This document shows positions 1 to 8,446 of a stretch of DNA of 64,000 nt, in pieces. A model generated the notes under the pieces. It ran no database searches and had not been told where the DNA came from. It worked only from the letters and a program-made list of their open reading frames with translations. A program made the position numbers and the translations under genes. The stretch comes from an uncultured Eubacteriales bacterium. GTDB lineage: Bacteria > Bacillota > Clostridia > Peptostreptococcales > Anaerovoracaceae. The stretch is from assembly GCA_902763505.1 (NCBI GenBank), contig CACWSO010000009.1, positions 31,109-95,108 on the forward strand, written 5' to 3'. Position 1 is the first letter of the stretch. Each line of letters starts with the position of its first letter.

Positions 1-669
1 CGTCTGTGGGATGCTGACCGGGTAAGCCGGGAAGTCTACGAGGTTGTCTGTCACCGCAACGACTTTCTTCGCGTAGCGGGCGTCCACCATTGCGTATCCC
101 ATGGATCCGAATGCGGACGGTCCCTGCTGACCGTTCATGTTGCCCATATCGTCACAGCATGAGGTAGCGATGAATGCTACGTCAATTGTGACATCACCTT
201 TCTGGATGGCTCTGGCTCTTCCGCCGTGGGTTCTGAATACGACCGCAGTATCGAGCAGGCCTCTTGATACCTGTTTGCCGAGCTCCCCACGCATACCGCT
301 TGTCTGCAGGCCTGTTACGACACCCTTCTTGATGTAGTCGATCAGGCACTCGTGTGAGCTGGTCAGTGAAGACGCGCAGATCGTCAGGTCCTTGATGCCC
401 AGTTCATCGATTGCTTCCATGACCTTCGGCAGAACCATGTCGCCGGCTCTCAGATGATGGTGGAAGGAAATTGTCATTCCATCCTGGAGTCCGGATTTGA
501 CGATGGCCTCTTTCAGGGAGCCGACAACTTTACCGGTGTAAACCTTGTCGCTCTCTGTGATGTAGTTTTCTTTTCTCTTACCGCTTCTGATATACGGTTT
601 GACATCGCCCATCTGGATGATGTGTTCAGGCACTTCTCTTCCTATTTTGTTTTTCTGCAGCTTTTTCAT
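1..669 (-). CDS. citF: Citrate lyase alpha subunit (citrate:acetyl-ACP transferase), 5' part
   Basis: The gene runs off the left edge of the window, so only the first 223 codons are visible. The protein starts MKKLQKNKIGREVPEHI and continues with conserved CitF segments such as the GLQTSGMRGELGKQVSRGLL region and the FRTHGGRARAI motif. The alpha subunit moves the acetyl-ACP thioester onto citrate, giving citryl-ACP for CitE to cleave, in the cytoplasm. Its ATG (669-667) overlaps the citE stop in an ATGA junction, so the two are translationally coupled. The order citD-citE-citF is the usual operon order. The identification is firm, but the C-terminus cannot be assessed. Confidence 0.93.
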   Translation of the reverse strand, partial: MKKLQKNKIGREVPEHIIQMGDVKPYIRSGKRKENYITESDKVYTGKVVGSLKEAIVKSGLQDGMTISFHHHLRAGDMVLPKVMEAIDELGIKDLTICASSLTSSHECLIDYIKKGVVTGLQTSGMRGELGKQVSRGLLDTAVVFRTHGGRARAIQKGDVTIDVAFIATSCCDDMGNMNGQQGPSAFGSMGYAMVDARYAKKVVAVTDNLVDFPAYPVSIPQT

Positions 670-1544
670 TTCTCCAGCCTCCCTGCCTGTATCAGTATTC
701 TTCTCGCCTTGTTGATAATAGGGTAATCCACCATCTTATTGTCTACGGTGAATACGCCTATGCCGGCAGCTGTAGCTTCTCTTTCTGCGTCCACAACGCG
801 CTGTGCATGTTCAATTTCCTCTGCGGAAGGACTGAGCAGTGTGTGAGCGATTTTGATCTGTGACGGGTGGATGCAGGATTTTCCGGTGAAGCCTAATGTC
901 TTTGCCCATTTCACTTCTTCTGCAAAACCTTCCTCGTCTTTATAGTTTGACCATACAGTATCGACTGCGGTGATGCCCGCTTCCGCGGCAACAACCGGCA
1001 GATACGTTCTGGCGTAAGAAAGTTCATTACCTTCTCTTGTTCTGACGGTACCCATTGAGTTTGTGTAGTCTTCCGCTCCGAAGGAGAGGGAGATGACTCT
1101 GTCGCTGGCTTTGACCGTCTCTCTCGCGTTGAGAACACCCTTTGCTGTTTCGATGGAGCACTGAATCTTGACGGTACCGACCTCGATATCGTTTGCCTTT
1201 TCAACTTCTGTCAGAAGCTGGTCGAGCACAACGACATCGTCCGGGCAATCGCACATAGCCAGTCTCATATATCTGATTCCTGACGGAACGATAGATCTGA
1301 CATCCTCTTCAAAGAATGGTGTGCCTGTTCCGTTTACTCTTGCGAATACCATGCAGTCTCCGAACTCAAGCGTTTCAACGGCTTTGCAGAGCAGATCTCT
1401 TCCTGCGTCTTTTTCTGACATCGCAACGGCATCTTCCAGATCAAACAGAATGCAATCTGGTTTGAATACCGGCGCGTTCAGGTACATCTTCGGCTTGTTC
1501 GCCGGACAGAATAACATTGTTCTCATCTTATACATCTTTTTCAC
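666..1544 (-). CDS. citE: Citrate lyase beta subunit (citryl-ACP lyase)
   Basis: This 292-aa protein of the HpcH/HpaI aldolase/CitE family cleaves citryl-ACP to oxaloacetate and acetyl-ACP. Visible family marks are RTMLFCPANKP near the N-terminus, DCILFDLEDAV (Mg/acyl site) around residue 31, CSIETAKGVLNA around 130, FGAEDYTNSMG, and GKSCIHPSQI around 220. The listed start is a GTG at 1544 overlapping citD by 17 bases. In-frame ATGs at 1535 and 1526 are alternatives, because a GGGA element lies just upstream of all three. The gene ends in ATGA with citF. Length matches the family (about 290-300 aa). Confidence 0.94.
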   Translation of the reverse strand: MKKMYKMRTMLFCPANKPKMYLNAPVFKPDCILFDLEDAVAMSEKDAGRDLLCKAVETLEFGDCMVFARVNGTGTPFFEEDVRSIVPSGIRYMRLAMCDCPDDVVVLDQLLTEVEKANDIEVGTVKIQCSIETAKGVLNARETVKASDRVISLSFGAEDYTNSMGTVRTREGNELSYARTYLPVVAAEAGITAVDTVWSNYKDEEGFAEEVKWAKTLGFTGKSCIHPSQIKIAHTLLSPSAEEIEHAQRVVDAEREATAAGIGVFTVDNKMVDYPIINKARRILIQAGRLEK

Positions 1545-1800
1545 CGTCCCTTGCTCTTCTTACCGCCGTTCTGATCCTGGCCTGAATCACGAAATCCAAA
1601 GCGCTGTAATCATCAATAGTAACGTCTGCATGTTTCACGCCCAGAAGGTCAAGTTCTTCTTTCGCCTTCTGAATGATCTGATCGCCGAACATCTTTTCCA
1701 TCTTGCTGTGCAGGACGATGTTCAGATTGCCTCTTTTTTTGAGTTTCACGGTTACTTGACAGTCCTGGGACTGCTCGTAGCCAGCTTCACCTTTCATCAT
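1528..1800 (-). CDS. citD: Citrate lyase acyl carrier protein (gamma subunit)
   Basis: A 90-aa carrier protein that bears the phosphoribosyl-dephospho-CoA arm of citrate lyase. The N-terminal EAGYEQSQDCQVTVKL segment corresponds to the family region with the modified serine, here probably Ser11. I chose the ATG at 1800, which is preceded by GGAGG at about 7 bases. An upstream ATG at 1851 would add 17 residues without a ribosome site. No citC, citX or citG is in view. They would be needed for prosthetic-group attachment and may lie beyond the left edge. Confidence 0.9.
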   Translation of the reverse strand: MMKGEAGYEQSQDCQVTVKLKKRGNLNIVLHSKMEKMFGDQIIQKAKEELDLLGVKHADVTIDDYSALDFVIQARIRTAVRRARDGEKDV

Positions 1801-1898
1801 TTGCTTCCTCCCTGAGTTCTGCTGATCTACTTTGTTGCTTTTGTTTATCAATCATCGGCCTTCGCCGGATTGTTCTCTGTCTGCCTGATCGTTCCTGA

Positions 1899-3575
1899 TT
1901 AGAACAGGCCTGTAACATGACCGTCATTGTCTACATCGATGTTCTCGGCAGACGGTCTCTTCGGCAATCCCGGCATGGTCATGATGTCGCCGGTTCTCGC
2001 CACGATGAACCCTGCGCCGGAATTTGGTTTCACATCAGTTACGTGGATCTTGAATCCTGTTGGCGCGCCAAGAAGCGTCGGGTCATCTGAGAAACTGAAC
2101 TGTGTCTTAGCCATGCAGATCGGCAGATTGCCGTATCCCTGCGCTTCAAGACGCTTGATCTGTTTCTCTGCCTTCAAGTCGAAGCCGACGGAATCAGCAC
2201 GATAAATGCGCTTCGCAATGGTCTCGATTTTCTCTGTAATGCTCATATCCAGCGGATATGTGAATCCGAAGTTGTTCGGCTGTTCACAGAGTTTGATGAC
2301 TTCCTCTGCCAGCGCAATACCGCCTTCGCCGCCCTGTGCCCAGACTTCACTGAGGACTGCATTGATGCCGAGCTCTCTGCATTTCGCCTGAACGAGATCC
2401 AGCTCTGCCTGCGTATCTGTCGGGAACGCGTTGATTGCGACAACGGCCGGCAGGCCATATACTTTTGTCACGTTCTCAAGATGTCTCATCAGGTTCGGCA
2501 GACCCTTCTCGAGGGCTTCCAGATTTTCTTCGTTCAGGTGCTTCTTCGTGACACCACCGTGATATTTCAGAGCACGTACCGTCGCAACGATGACGCATGC
2601 TGAAGGTTTTAAATCTGCCATTCTGCACTTGATGTCGACGAATTTCTCTGCGCCCAGATCTGCTGCAAAACCAGCTTCTGTGATGGTGTAATCTGATAGT
2701 TTAAGCGCCATCTTCGTAGCCATGACAGAGTTGCAACCGTGAGCGATGTTCGCGAATGGGCCGCCATGCACGAAAGCAGGCGTGTGCTCCAGTGTCTGTA
2801 CGAGATTCGGCTTGATGGTGTCTTTGAGTAGCGTAGCAACAGCGCCCTGCACGTTCAGATCGCGTACTGTAATAGGCAGTCCGTCGTAGTTATACGCAAC
2901 GATGATGTTCGCGATTCTCTCTTTCAAATCATCGATGTCGGATGCCAGGCAAACGATTGCCATGATCTCACTGGCAACGGTGATTTTGAAGTGGTCCTCT
3001 CTCGGACGTCCGTTGATGCTTCCGCCAAGACCGTCTACAACATTACGCAGCTGACGGTCGTTCATGTCCATGACACGCGTCCATGTGACACGGCGTGTGT
3101 CGATTCTGAGCGGATTGTCCTGGTGAATGTGATTGTCGATGATTGCGGCAATCAGATTATTTGCTGCTGTAATCGCGTGCATATCACCGGTGAAGTGCAG
3201 GTTGATATCCTCCATCGGAACGACCTGCGCATAGCCGCCGCCTGCGGCACCGCCCTTAATACCAAAAACAGGACCCATTGACGGCTCACGCAGCGCAACC
3301 ATAACGTTCTTTCCCATCTGGTGGAACGCATCCGCCAGTCCTACTGAAGTGGTGGTTTTACCTTCTCCGGCAGGGGTCGGGGAAATTGCCGTCACGAGAA
3401 TCAGCTTGCCGTCTTCACGGTCCTTCAGTTCATCTAATACATGATAGTCAATCTTAGCCTTGTAATGTCCATAAAGATCGACGTACTTCTTATCTATGCC
3501 CAGACGATCGACGATCTCCGTAATGGGATACATCTCATTTTCCTGAGCAATTTCAATATCTGTTTTCACTTCCAT
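1899..3575 (-). CDS. fhs: Formate--tetrahydrofolate ligase
   Basis: A 558-aa cytoplasmic enzyme that makes 10-formyl-THF from formate, THF and ATP, feeding one-carbon metabolism and the methyl branch of the Wood-Ljungdahl pathway. The P-loop [10 protein letters not shown] is near residue 66. The family segments [27 protein letters not shown] and [21 protein letters not shown] are intact (positions about 96-330), and length is typical. The start at 3575 is preceded by AAGGAG. A longer reading to 3671 has no ribosome site. It lies 98 bases upstream of citD on the same strand with no clear terminator, so co-transcription with citrate lyase is plausible. Confidence 0.97.
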   Translation of the reverse strand: MEVKTDIEIAQENEMYPITEIVDRLGIDKKYVDLYGHYKAKIDYHVLDELKDREDGKLILVTAISPTPAGEGKTTTSVGLADAFHQMGKNVMVALREPSMGPVFGIKGGAAGGGYAQVVPMEDINLHFTGDMHAITAANNLIAAIIDNHIHQDNPLRIDTRRVTWTRVMDMNDRQLRNVVDGLGGSINGRPREDHFKITVASEIMAIVCLASDIDDLKERIANIIVAYNYDGLPITVRDLNVQGAVATLLKDTIKPNLVQTLEHTPAFVHGGPFANIAHGCNSVMATKMALKLSDYTITEAGFAADLGAEKFVDIKCRMADLKPSACVIVATVRALKYHGGVTKKHLNEENLEALEKGLPNLMRHLENVTKVYGLPAVVAINAFPTDTQAELDLVQAKCRELGINAVLSEVWAQGGEGGIALAEEVIKLCEQPNNFGFTYPLDMSITEKIETIAKRIYRADSVGFDLKAEKQIKRLEAQGYGNLPICMAKTQFSFSDDPTLLGAPTGFKIHVTDVKPNSGAGFIVARTGDIMTMPGLPKRPSAENIDVDNDGHVTGLF

Positions 3576-3724
3576 AAAGCAATAACTCCTTATCAGTCTG
3601 TGCAATAACGTAACATCTTCCCTATTGTTCAAACTACCACATATAGTAGTGATATTCCAGTGTTTTTGCACATTTTCCGATTTTTGTTTCCCCTCTAAAC
3701 CTTTAGCACAGCAAAGGATTAATA

Positions 3725-3750
3725 AAAACGACCGCGTCTGCGGTCGTTTT
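3725..3750 (-). terminator. Intrinsic terminator after the flavodoxin gene
   Basis: A perfect 11-bp stem (AAAACGACCGC / GCGGTCGTTTT) with a 4-base loop. On the minus strand it is followed by TTTTTATT. It lies 50 bases past the flavodoxin stop and upstream of fhs. Confidence 0.85.
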
Positions 3751-3800
3751 CTATATCTTGTGGTCTATTTGTGGTCTGCCTTGCGGCCATCTGAAGGCGC

Positions 3801-4259
3801 TTACAGGCTCTCTGCCCATGCTTTAAGCTCGTCGATGTCCGCCACACGCACAGCATCCAGAACTTCTGCCCCATTCACATATGGCTGGAGCTTATCCCTG
3901 GTTTTGCCGATGCCGCTTCCTCCGGACGTTGCAAAGGCAGCGACTTTCTTTCCCGTCCAGTCATAGGCCTTGCAGAATGTGTTCACCACATTCGGTGCGC
4001 AGCCGTACCAGATCGGGAATCCAATCAGCACTTCATCATAAGCCTCGAAATTCTCTACGGTACCTTCCACAGGGACATCCTTCTTACCGAATTTCTCCTT
4101 GTTGCAGCGGGACATTGGATTCTTCCAATTTAGATCTGACTTTGTATAAAGCTTTTGCGGTCTGATTTCAAAAGTGTCCGCAATAATTTCCTTCGCAAAT
4201 TTTTCCGCAAGCGCAGCGGTAGTTCCTTCCGCGCTGAAATACACGACTAATGTTTTCAT
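3801..4259 (-). CDS. Flavodoxin family protein
   Basis: A 152-aa single-domain FMN protein, probably a soluble electron carrier or small flavin reductase. The N-terminus MKTLVVYFSAEGTTAALAEK is the flavodoxin phosphate-binding loop, and the IGFPIWYGCAPNVVNTF segment near residue 75 is the second flavin-contacting loop typical of the flavodoxin_4 type. I chose the ATG at 4259, with GAGGGG about 8 bases upstream; longer forms lack the flavodoxin start. It ends before the terminator at 3725. Its leader contains an RNA gene-like element (4293-4360) related to the antitoxin RNAs further along. Confidence 0.88.
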   Translation of the reverse strand: MKTLVVYFSAEGTTAALAEKFAKEIIADTFEIRPQKLYTKSDLNWKNPMSRCNKEKFGKKDVPVEGTVENFEAYDEVLIGFPIWYGCAPNVVNTFCKAYDWTGKKVAAFATSGGSGIGKTRDKLQPYVNGAEVLDAVRVADIDELKAWAESL

Positions 4260-4292
4260 TATGGTTCCCCTCTTTCTTTTTTGTTTATTATA

Positions 4293-4360
4293 CCAAAAGG
4301 GCTTCAGGACCGCCATCCTGAAGCCTTTGTGACTAGTTGAAATTACTTTCATCCTTGCCT
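4293..4360 (-). ncRNA. Orphan copy of the putative antitoxin RNA
   Basis: A sigma-70-like promoter (TTGACT at 4389-4394, 16-bp spacer, TAGAAT at 4367-4372) precedes a short segment with TTCAGGCAAG and CACAAAG, then a perfect 10-bp hairpin (4300-4309 / 4316-4325) with minus-strand loop UGGCGG and a CTTTT tail. Promoter spacing, the AGGCAAG box, hairpin and loop match the RNA at 21458-21525. No small toxin gene is visible downstream of the divergent side, so this copy is an orphan. It could instead act as a leader for the flavodoxin gene. Confidence 0.55.
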
Positions 4361-4402
4361 GAACATATTCTATCATTCATTAGTTTTAAGTCAAGTAGAT
4401 AG

Positions 4403-4431
4403 TTGAAGCGGTTGATGCGAATTGATATACT
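4403..4431 (+). promoter_or_regulatory. Promoter of the exporter gene at 4462
   Basis: TTGAAG (4403-4408), 17-bp spacer, TATACT (4426-4431). The start point would be about 4438. A CAGGAG ribosome site follows at 4449-4454, eight bases before the TTG start. Confidence 0.6.
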
Positions 4432-4461
4432 GTCCTATATTGATTCCACAGGAGCGTTGTT

Positions 4462-5328
4462 TTGTTTGATATTCTGATTTCAGCAATTACAGACGGCATC
4501 AAAGATACGGCTATATGCATCCCGATTCTCTTCGCGACGTATCTGTTCATGGAGATTCTGGAAGGCAGCAGTAAGATCAATGAGGAGACCCTCTGCCGCT
4601 ACTCACGGAAAGTCGGACCGCTGCTCGGCGGTATCCTCGGCGTCATTCCACAGTGCGGTCTGGCCGGATCTGCCGCGGCACTCTATTCCACCGGCACGGT
4701 GACGCTTGGCACTATGCTGGCGGTGTTTTTTGCTACTTCCGATGAGATGCTCCCTGTCATGCTCGCGTCCCTCTCCGGCAAGTTTGCCATCGGCGTCGGC
4801 ACAATCGTCGCAATTCTCGCTGCAAAGGCAGCCCTCGGCATTGTCCTGGGTTACATTGCAGATATTGCTGTGAAAGTCAGCACCGGCAAGAACATCCACA
4901 GCCTGTGTGAACGGGACCACTGCGCTTGCGATGAAGAAGAAGGAAGTGTCTTCCGTTCTGCGCTCATCCACACGCTGAAAATCACCATCATGCTGCTCAT
5001 CGTCAATGTGGTTCTGTCTGTTTTCATCGGCATCATCGGCATCGAAGCGCTTTCCGGCACAATCATAAATCAGCCCGTCATAGGCGAGCTGATCGTAGGT
5101 CTGTTCGGGCTCATTCCGAACTGCGCGATTTCAATTATCATTACTGAATCTTATCTGAGTGGTGTGCTTGGTCTCGGCGGCCTCTTCGCAGGACTTCTGG
5201 CGAACGCCGGCATCGGACTCATTGTTTTGTTCCGCACCAACAACAGACTGAAAGAAAACCTGATGATCGTCCTGCTCATCCTGGTCATGAGTGTGGCCAC
5301 CGGAACGCTCATTCAATTCGTCGCATAA
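4462..5328 (+). CDS. Putative arsenic/metal efflux membrane protein (ArsP_2-like)
   Basis: A 288-aa inner-membrane protein with about eight to ten hydrophobic segments. It resembles the family annotated as putative arsenic or manganese efflux permease (PF11449 type). The repeat GGILGVIPQCGLAGSAAALY (about residue 56) and GLFGLIPNCAISIIITESYL (about 214) gives two homologous halves, each with a P-[NQ]-C motif that could bind the ion. A Cys/His-rich cytoplasmic loop (LCERDHCACDEEEG, about residue 147) fits a metal sensor or donor site. Translation starts at a TTG with a good AGGAG. The transported ion is not determined by sequence. Confidence 0.75.
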   Translation: MFDILISAITDGIKDTAICIPILFATYLFMEILEGSSKINEETLCRYSRKVGPLLGGILGVIPQCGLAGSAAALYSTGTVTLGTMLAVFFATSDEMLPVMLASLSGKFAIGVGTIVAILAAKAALGIVLGYIADIAVKVSTGKNIHSLCERDHCACDEEEGSVFRSALIHTLKITIMLLIVNVVLSVFIGIIGIEALSGTIINQPVIGELIVGLFGLIPNCAISIIITESYLSGVLGLGGLFAGLLANAGIGLIVLFRTNNRLKENLMIVLLILVMSVATGTLIQFVA

Positions 5329-5368
5329 CTTCCTATCATTTGCCTCGGCGCTAGACTCCGCTTCGGTG

Positions 5369-6196
5369 CTAGAACCCACTGCGGCGCTCGAGTTTTTTGA
5401 GCGTTTCCGTTGCCGCGATATTGTCGATAACGGATTTAACCGCCTTCTCAAGAGGGGAATCCTTACGGTAGTCCGCCTTGAACGCGAAGTTGACTCTGTT
5501 CTCACTGATCAGCCGCTCGGATTCTTTCTTATCCTTCTGATACACCACAATCGAATGTCCGCCGTTGACCTTGGTCAGTTTCATGCACGGAATATCTGTG
5601 TCCCCATCGCCGAAATAAATCATGTTCCGGAATGGGATCCTGCGCTTGTCTTCCGGAACATATTCGTTCAGCGCACGCTGCTCCGTCACATCGAGAATGC
5701 CTTTGTTGATGCGATAGAGAAACTGGGTTTTGCTCGTGTAGTTCACCGCCATGGCCGGCCATTTGGCCACACCGTCTTCGTCATACAAAAACTCAGCGGC
5801 GTAGATTTCCTTGAACTCGCCGGCAATCGGCGTACCTTCAATGATTTCCTTCAGGCCTGATGAAATGATGTAGTGCTCACACTTCAACCCTTTCGACTCG
5901 CAATATTCATTGATGCGTCCGAACCAGGTCTGCACGCCCGGAAACAGTTTCACGCTTTTGCCTAATTCGCGGAAGCTCTCCCTCTTGAGCATGTACTTGC
6001 CGTGACCCTTCTCCAGCATCATATACATATAGGAAAGTATGCTGTCCATCTGGTGGGCCTTTGTCAGCTTGGTGCACGCCGCCCAGAACTCTTCACTGGT
6101 CACATCCAGTCCCTTCATGAAGCCGTAGTCCTGCATGTTCTTCGGCGACAGGGTTTTATCAAAATCATACATCAGTGCAACGATCGGTTTCGCCAT
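5369..6196 (-). CDS. HAD-family phosphatase
   Basis: A 275-aa haloacid dehalogenase-type hydrolase, cytoplasmic. Motif I is DFDKTLS (about residue 12, nucleophile Asp), motif II ISSG (about 112), and motif IV FGDGDTDIPCMK (about 193), so all catalytic elements are present. The long insert between motifs I and II suggests a C1-type cap. The start at 6196 has GAGGGAAC upstream; the in-frame ATG at 6217 has none. It converges with the exporter gene across a 40-base gap. The substrate is unknown. Confidence 0.85.
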   Translation of the reverse strand: MAKPIVALMYDFDKTLSPKNMQDYGFMKGLDVTSEEFWAACTKLTKAHQMDSILSYMYMMLEKGHGKYMLKRESFRELGKSVKLFPGVQTWFGRINEYCESKGLKCEHYIISSGLKEIIEGTPIAGEFKEIYAAEFLYDEDGVAKWPAMAVNYTSKTQFLYRINKGILDVTEQRALNEYVPEDKRRIPFRNMIYFGDGDTDIPCMKLTKVNGGHSIVVYQKDKKESERLISENRVNFAFKADYRKDSPLEKAVKSVIDNIAATETLKKLERRSGF

Positions 6197-6268
6197 AATT
6201 GTTCCCTCACTTCGCATCGCGGCGTTTTCATTACAGGTCGCGGTATCTCATTTCGTGTGCTCATTATA

Positions 6269-6535
6269 TCACATCTTGTACAGCTGCCATTCGCAGGATG
6301 AGCAGTAATACTTCAGTTCAAACCGCTTCTCTCTTCCGTTAATCGTACTCTGACACAAATACAGAATGTTCTCGGCACCGCAGACTTTTGATTTGGTTGC
6401 GTCAATGATCTGGTCGACCTGCACCTTCACAATCTCACCATTCTCCTCAAGTTTGAATTTGTACGGCCGCGGTATCTTGGCCTCCGCCCGGAACACGACG
6501 AGCATATCGACAGGCTTTGCTAAAAGTTTCATCAT
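6269..6535 (-). CDS. SOS-controlled small protein of unknown function
   Basis: An 88-aa protein I do not recognise. It begins MMKLLAKPVDMLVVF and ends in an aromatic and cysteine-rich tail (YYCSSCEWQLYKM) with a CxxC pair. It is basic-to-neutral and has no signal peptide. The ATG at 6535 (or the adjacent one at 6532) follows GGGAGGG. Its promoter contains a perfect LexA operator between -35 and -10, so expression should rise on DNA damage. It is not one of the standard LexA targets I can name (recA, dinB, yneA). Confidence 0.7.
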   Translation of the reverse strand: MMKLLAKPVDMLVVFRAEAKIPRPYKFKLEENGEIVKVQVDQIIDATKSKVCGAENILYLCQSTINGREKRFELKYYCSSCEWQLYKM

Positions 6536-6554
6536 GATCCCTCCCCTCGTCCTT

Positions 6555-6583
6555 ATTATACGAACATATGTTCGCAAAGTCAA
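6555..6583 (-). promoter_or_regulatory. LexA-repressed promoter
   Basis: TTGACT (6578-6583) and TATAAT (6555-6560) are separated by 17 bp. The spacer holds CGAACATATGTTCG (6561-6574), a perfect palindrome that fits the Firmicute LexA/DinR box CGAAC-N4-GTTCG. It drives the small gene at 6269-6535. Confidence 0.88.
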
Positions 6584-6624
6584 CAGCAAGCTTTGTTCGA
6601 ACGAAGTCACATTGTCCAATCCTC

Positions 6625-6653
6625 TTGAACGGTCAGGATTTCTGCCTTATAAT
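6625..6653 (+). promoter_or_regulatory. Promoter giving a leaderless message
   Basis: TTGAAC (6625-6630), 17-bp spacer, TATAAT (6648-6653). The next ATG is at 6660, exactly where transcription would start, and no ribosome site lies between. Confidence 0.65.
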
Positions 6654-6659
6654 CCTTAC

Positions 6660-7460
6660 ATGGCTAAAAATAAGAAAAAACACAGCAAAATATTCAAAGT
6701 ATTCATCGCGTTGCTCATTGCATTGGGCGTCTTTGAGCTCGCTGCTTTTGGTGCGCTCGCCTACTATCTTTCCGACTATGAGCACGCAGATGCGGATGCA
6801 GAAGCTGCGATGAAATCCGGTCACGGCGTGCAGGTTCATAAAGCTGAAGATTGGATTGAGTTTGCTCCGTCTTCCCGCAGTCAGACGGGGACTTGTTCCC
6901 GTGAGGGCGCCGATCAGGACAAAGCCGACACCGGCATCATCTTCTATCCGGGCGGTAAGGTCGAGTACACAGCATATGCGCCGCTCATGAGAGACTTTGC
7001 GGAAGAAGGATATTTCTGTGCCGTTGTCAAAATGCCGTTCAACCTGGCGCTGTTCGATAAAAACGCAGCGAAAGATGTGAAGGAAGCGCATCCTGAAATC
7101 ACGAATTGGATCATCGGAGGTCACTCCCTCGGCGGTGTCGTCGCGGCCAATTATGCTGCCATTTCCGATTTCGACGGACTGTTCCTGCTCGCCGCTTACC
7201 CGAGCACCGATCTGTCGGACAAAGACATAAAAACAGCGTCCGCATACGGTGATGCGGACGGCGTCTTGAACATGGATGAATATGAAGCAAGCAAAAGCAA
7301 CCTGCCTCCGGATCTGACCGAGTATGTGATCAAAGGCGGCAATCACTCACAGTTCGGTTCCTACGGTCTCCAAGAAGGCGACGGCAAAGCCACCATTTCC
7401 GCAGAAGACCAGCGCGAACAGACGGTAAGATTCGTCCTCGATACACTTCTCACAAAATAA
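6660..7460 (+). CDS. Membrane-anchored alpha/beta hydrolase
   Basis: A 266-aa protein with a lysine-rich start (MAKNKKKHSK) and one N-terminal membrane segment (about residues 14-37), so the catalytic domain probably faces outside. The nucleophile elbow is GGHSLGG (about residue 158), with FYPGGKVEYTAY forming the oxyanion region and GGNHSQFG (about 228) giving the catalytic His. This matches small alpha/beta hydrolases of the PF12695 type. The ATG at 6660 coincides with the predicted transcript start, so translation is probably leaderless. A strong terminator follows. The substrate is unknown. Confidence 0.85.
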   Translation: MAKNKKKHSKIFKVFIALLIALGVFELAAFGALAYYLSDYEHADADAEAAMKSGHGVQVHKAEDWIEFAPSSRSQTGTCSREGADQDKADTGIIFYPGGKVEYTAYAPLMRDFAEEGYFCAVVKMPFNLALFDKNAAKDVKEAHPEITNWIIGGHSLGGVVAANYAAISDFDGLFLLAAYPSTDLSDKDIKTASAYGDADGVLNMDEYEASKSNLPPDLTEYVIKGGNHSQFGSYGLQEGDGKATISAEDQREQTVRFVLDTLLTK

Positions 7461-7498
7461 TTGCCAATAAGGATGGCATCCTCAACTGAATGACAGCA

Positions 7499-7530
7499 CC
7501 GGCGGATTACCCCGCCGGGCTTTTTTATTT
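7499..7530 (+). terminator. Intrinsic terminator after the hydrolase gene
   Basis: A GC-rich stem, CCGGCGG (7499-7505) with CCGCCGG (7512-7518), followed by GC and TTTTTTATTTT. Confidence 0.88.
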
Positions 7531-7617
7531 TACTGCATGCAATGTTGCTTTTGTGGTAAAATGATGCTGTAATTCAGTAAAACATTAATCTTGCAATAAA
7601 TGAAAGGAGGCTGTAAT

Positions 7618-8388
7618 ATGGCCAACACGAAACTTTGGGATATTGTCAATGAACTCAAGGGACCCGGCTATAAATGGGTAAACCTTACACATGAACTCAG
7701 TCCGCAGACACCGCACTGGTTCGGATTCAAACCGCTCGAAGGCGAACTGCTCTTCGACTATCTGGAAGGCACTCCTGACGATAAGATGGCTCCAATGCGC
7801 TGTCACCAGTGGAGTGTTGCCAGCCAGTACGGCACACACGCGGATGTTCCAAGTCACTTCCACGCTGACGGACGCGACATGAGCGAAATCACTGAAAAAG
7901 AACTCGTCTATCCGATGGTCGTCATCGACAAGTCAAAAGAATGCGCAGAGAACCCTGACTTCGTTCTTTCCATCGATGACATCAAAGAGTGGGAAGCTGA
8001 ATACGGCAGAATTCCGGAAGGTTCTTTCGTCGCATTCCGTTCCGACTGGTATCTGAAAGACGATCTGGAAAACAAGGATGCCGAGGGTCAGCCTCACTAT
8101 CCTGGATGGGATACCGAAACCATCAAGTGGCTCGTGGAAGAACGCAACATCGGCTCCATCGGCCATGAACCGGCTGACACGGACCCTGCCATCGTCACGA
8201 CAAAAGAGGATGCCTATCCTTATCCTGCAGAGCAGTACATCCTGTCCGTAGACAGAATCCAGATCGAAGTTATGAGAAATCTCGATCAGCTGCCGCCGGT
8301 CGGCGCTGTCATCTTCATCGCCTTCCCGAAGCTCAAGGACGGCACCGGATTCCCAACGAGAGTATACGCAATCTGCCCGGCGGAATAA
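7618..8388 (+). CDS. Cyclase-family protein (kynurenine formamidase-like hydrolase)
   Basis: A 256-aa metal-dependent hydrolase of the PF04199 cyclase family. The defining HxGTHxDxPxH motif appears as QYGTHADVPSHFHADG (about residue 66), with the first His replaced by Gln. A further conserved region, SIGHEPADTDPA, is near residue 180. Family members hydrolyse N-formyl or amide bonds (KynB) or act on related small molecules. The start ATG at 7618 has AAAGGAGG about 7 bases upstream; an in-frame ATG at 7600 lacks one. It is followed 58 bases later by the AhpD-like gene, probably as an operon. Confidence 0.85.
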   Translation: MANTKLWDIVNELKGPGYKWVNLTHELSPQTPHWFGFKPLEGELLFDYLEGTPDDKMAPMRCHQWSVASQYGTHADVPSHFHADGRDMSEITEKELVYPMVVIDKSKECAENPDFVLSIDDIKEWEAEYGRIPEGSFVAFRSDWYLKDDLENKDAEGQPHYPGWDTETIKWLVEERNIGSIGHEPADTDPAIVTTKEDAYPYPAEQYILSVDRIQIEVMRNLDQLPPVGAVIFIAFPKLKDGTGFPTRVYAICPAE

Positions 8389-8446
8389 GCGCCGACTTGG
8401 CATACCATTGAGCCGGCCATGCCGGCATGACATTTGGAGGTAACAC

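Noticed and set aside
3576-3680. THF riboswitch upstream of formate-THF ligase
   Set aside because: I looked for the conserved core and pseudoknot halves and found none. Only a short ACTAC/GTAGT palindrome is present.
5329-5400. Terminator between the convergent exporter and HAD genes
   Set aside because: The GCGCTCGAGTTTTTTGAGCG segment puts the T run in the loop, and the nearby GGTGCTAGAA repeats do not form a good stem.
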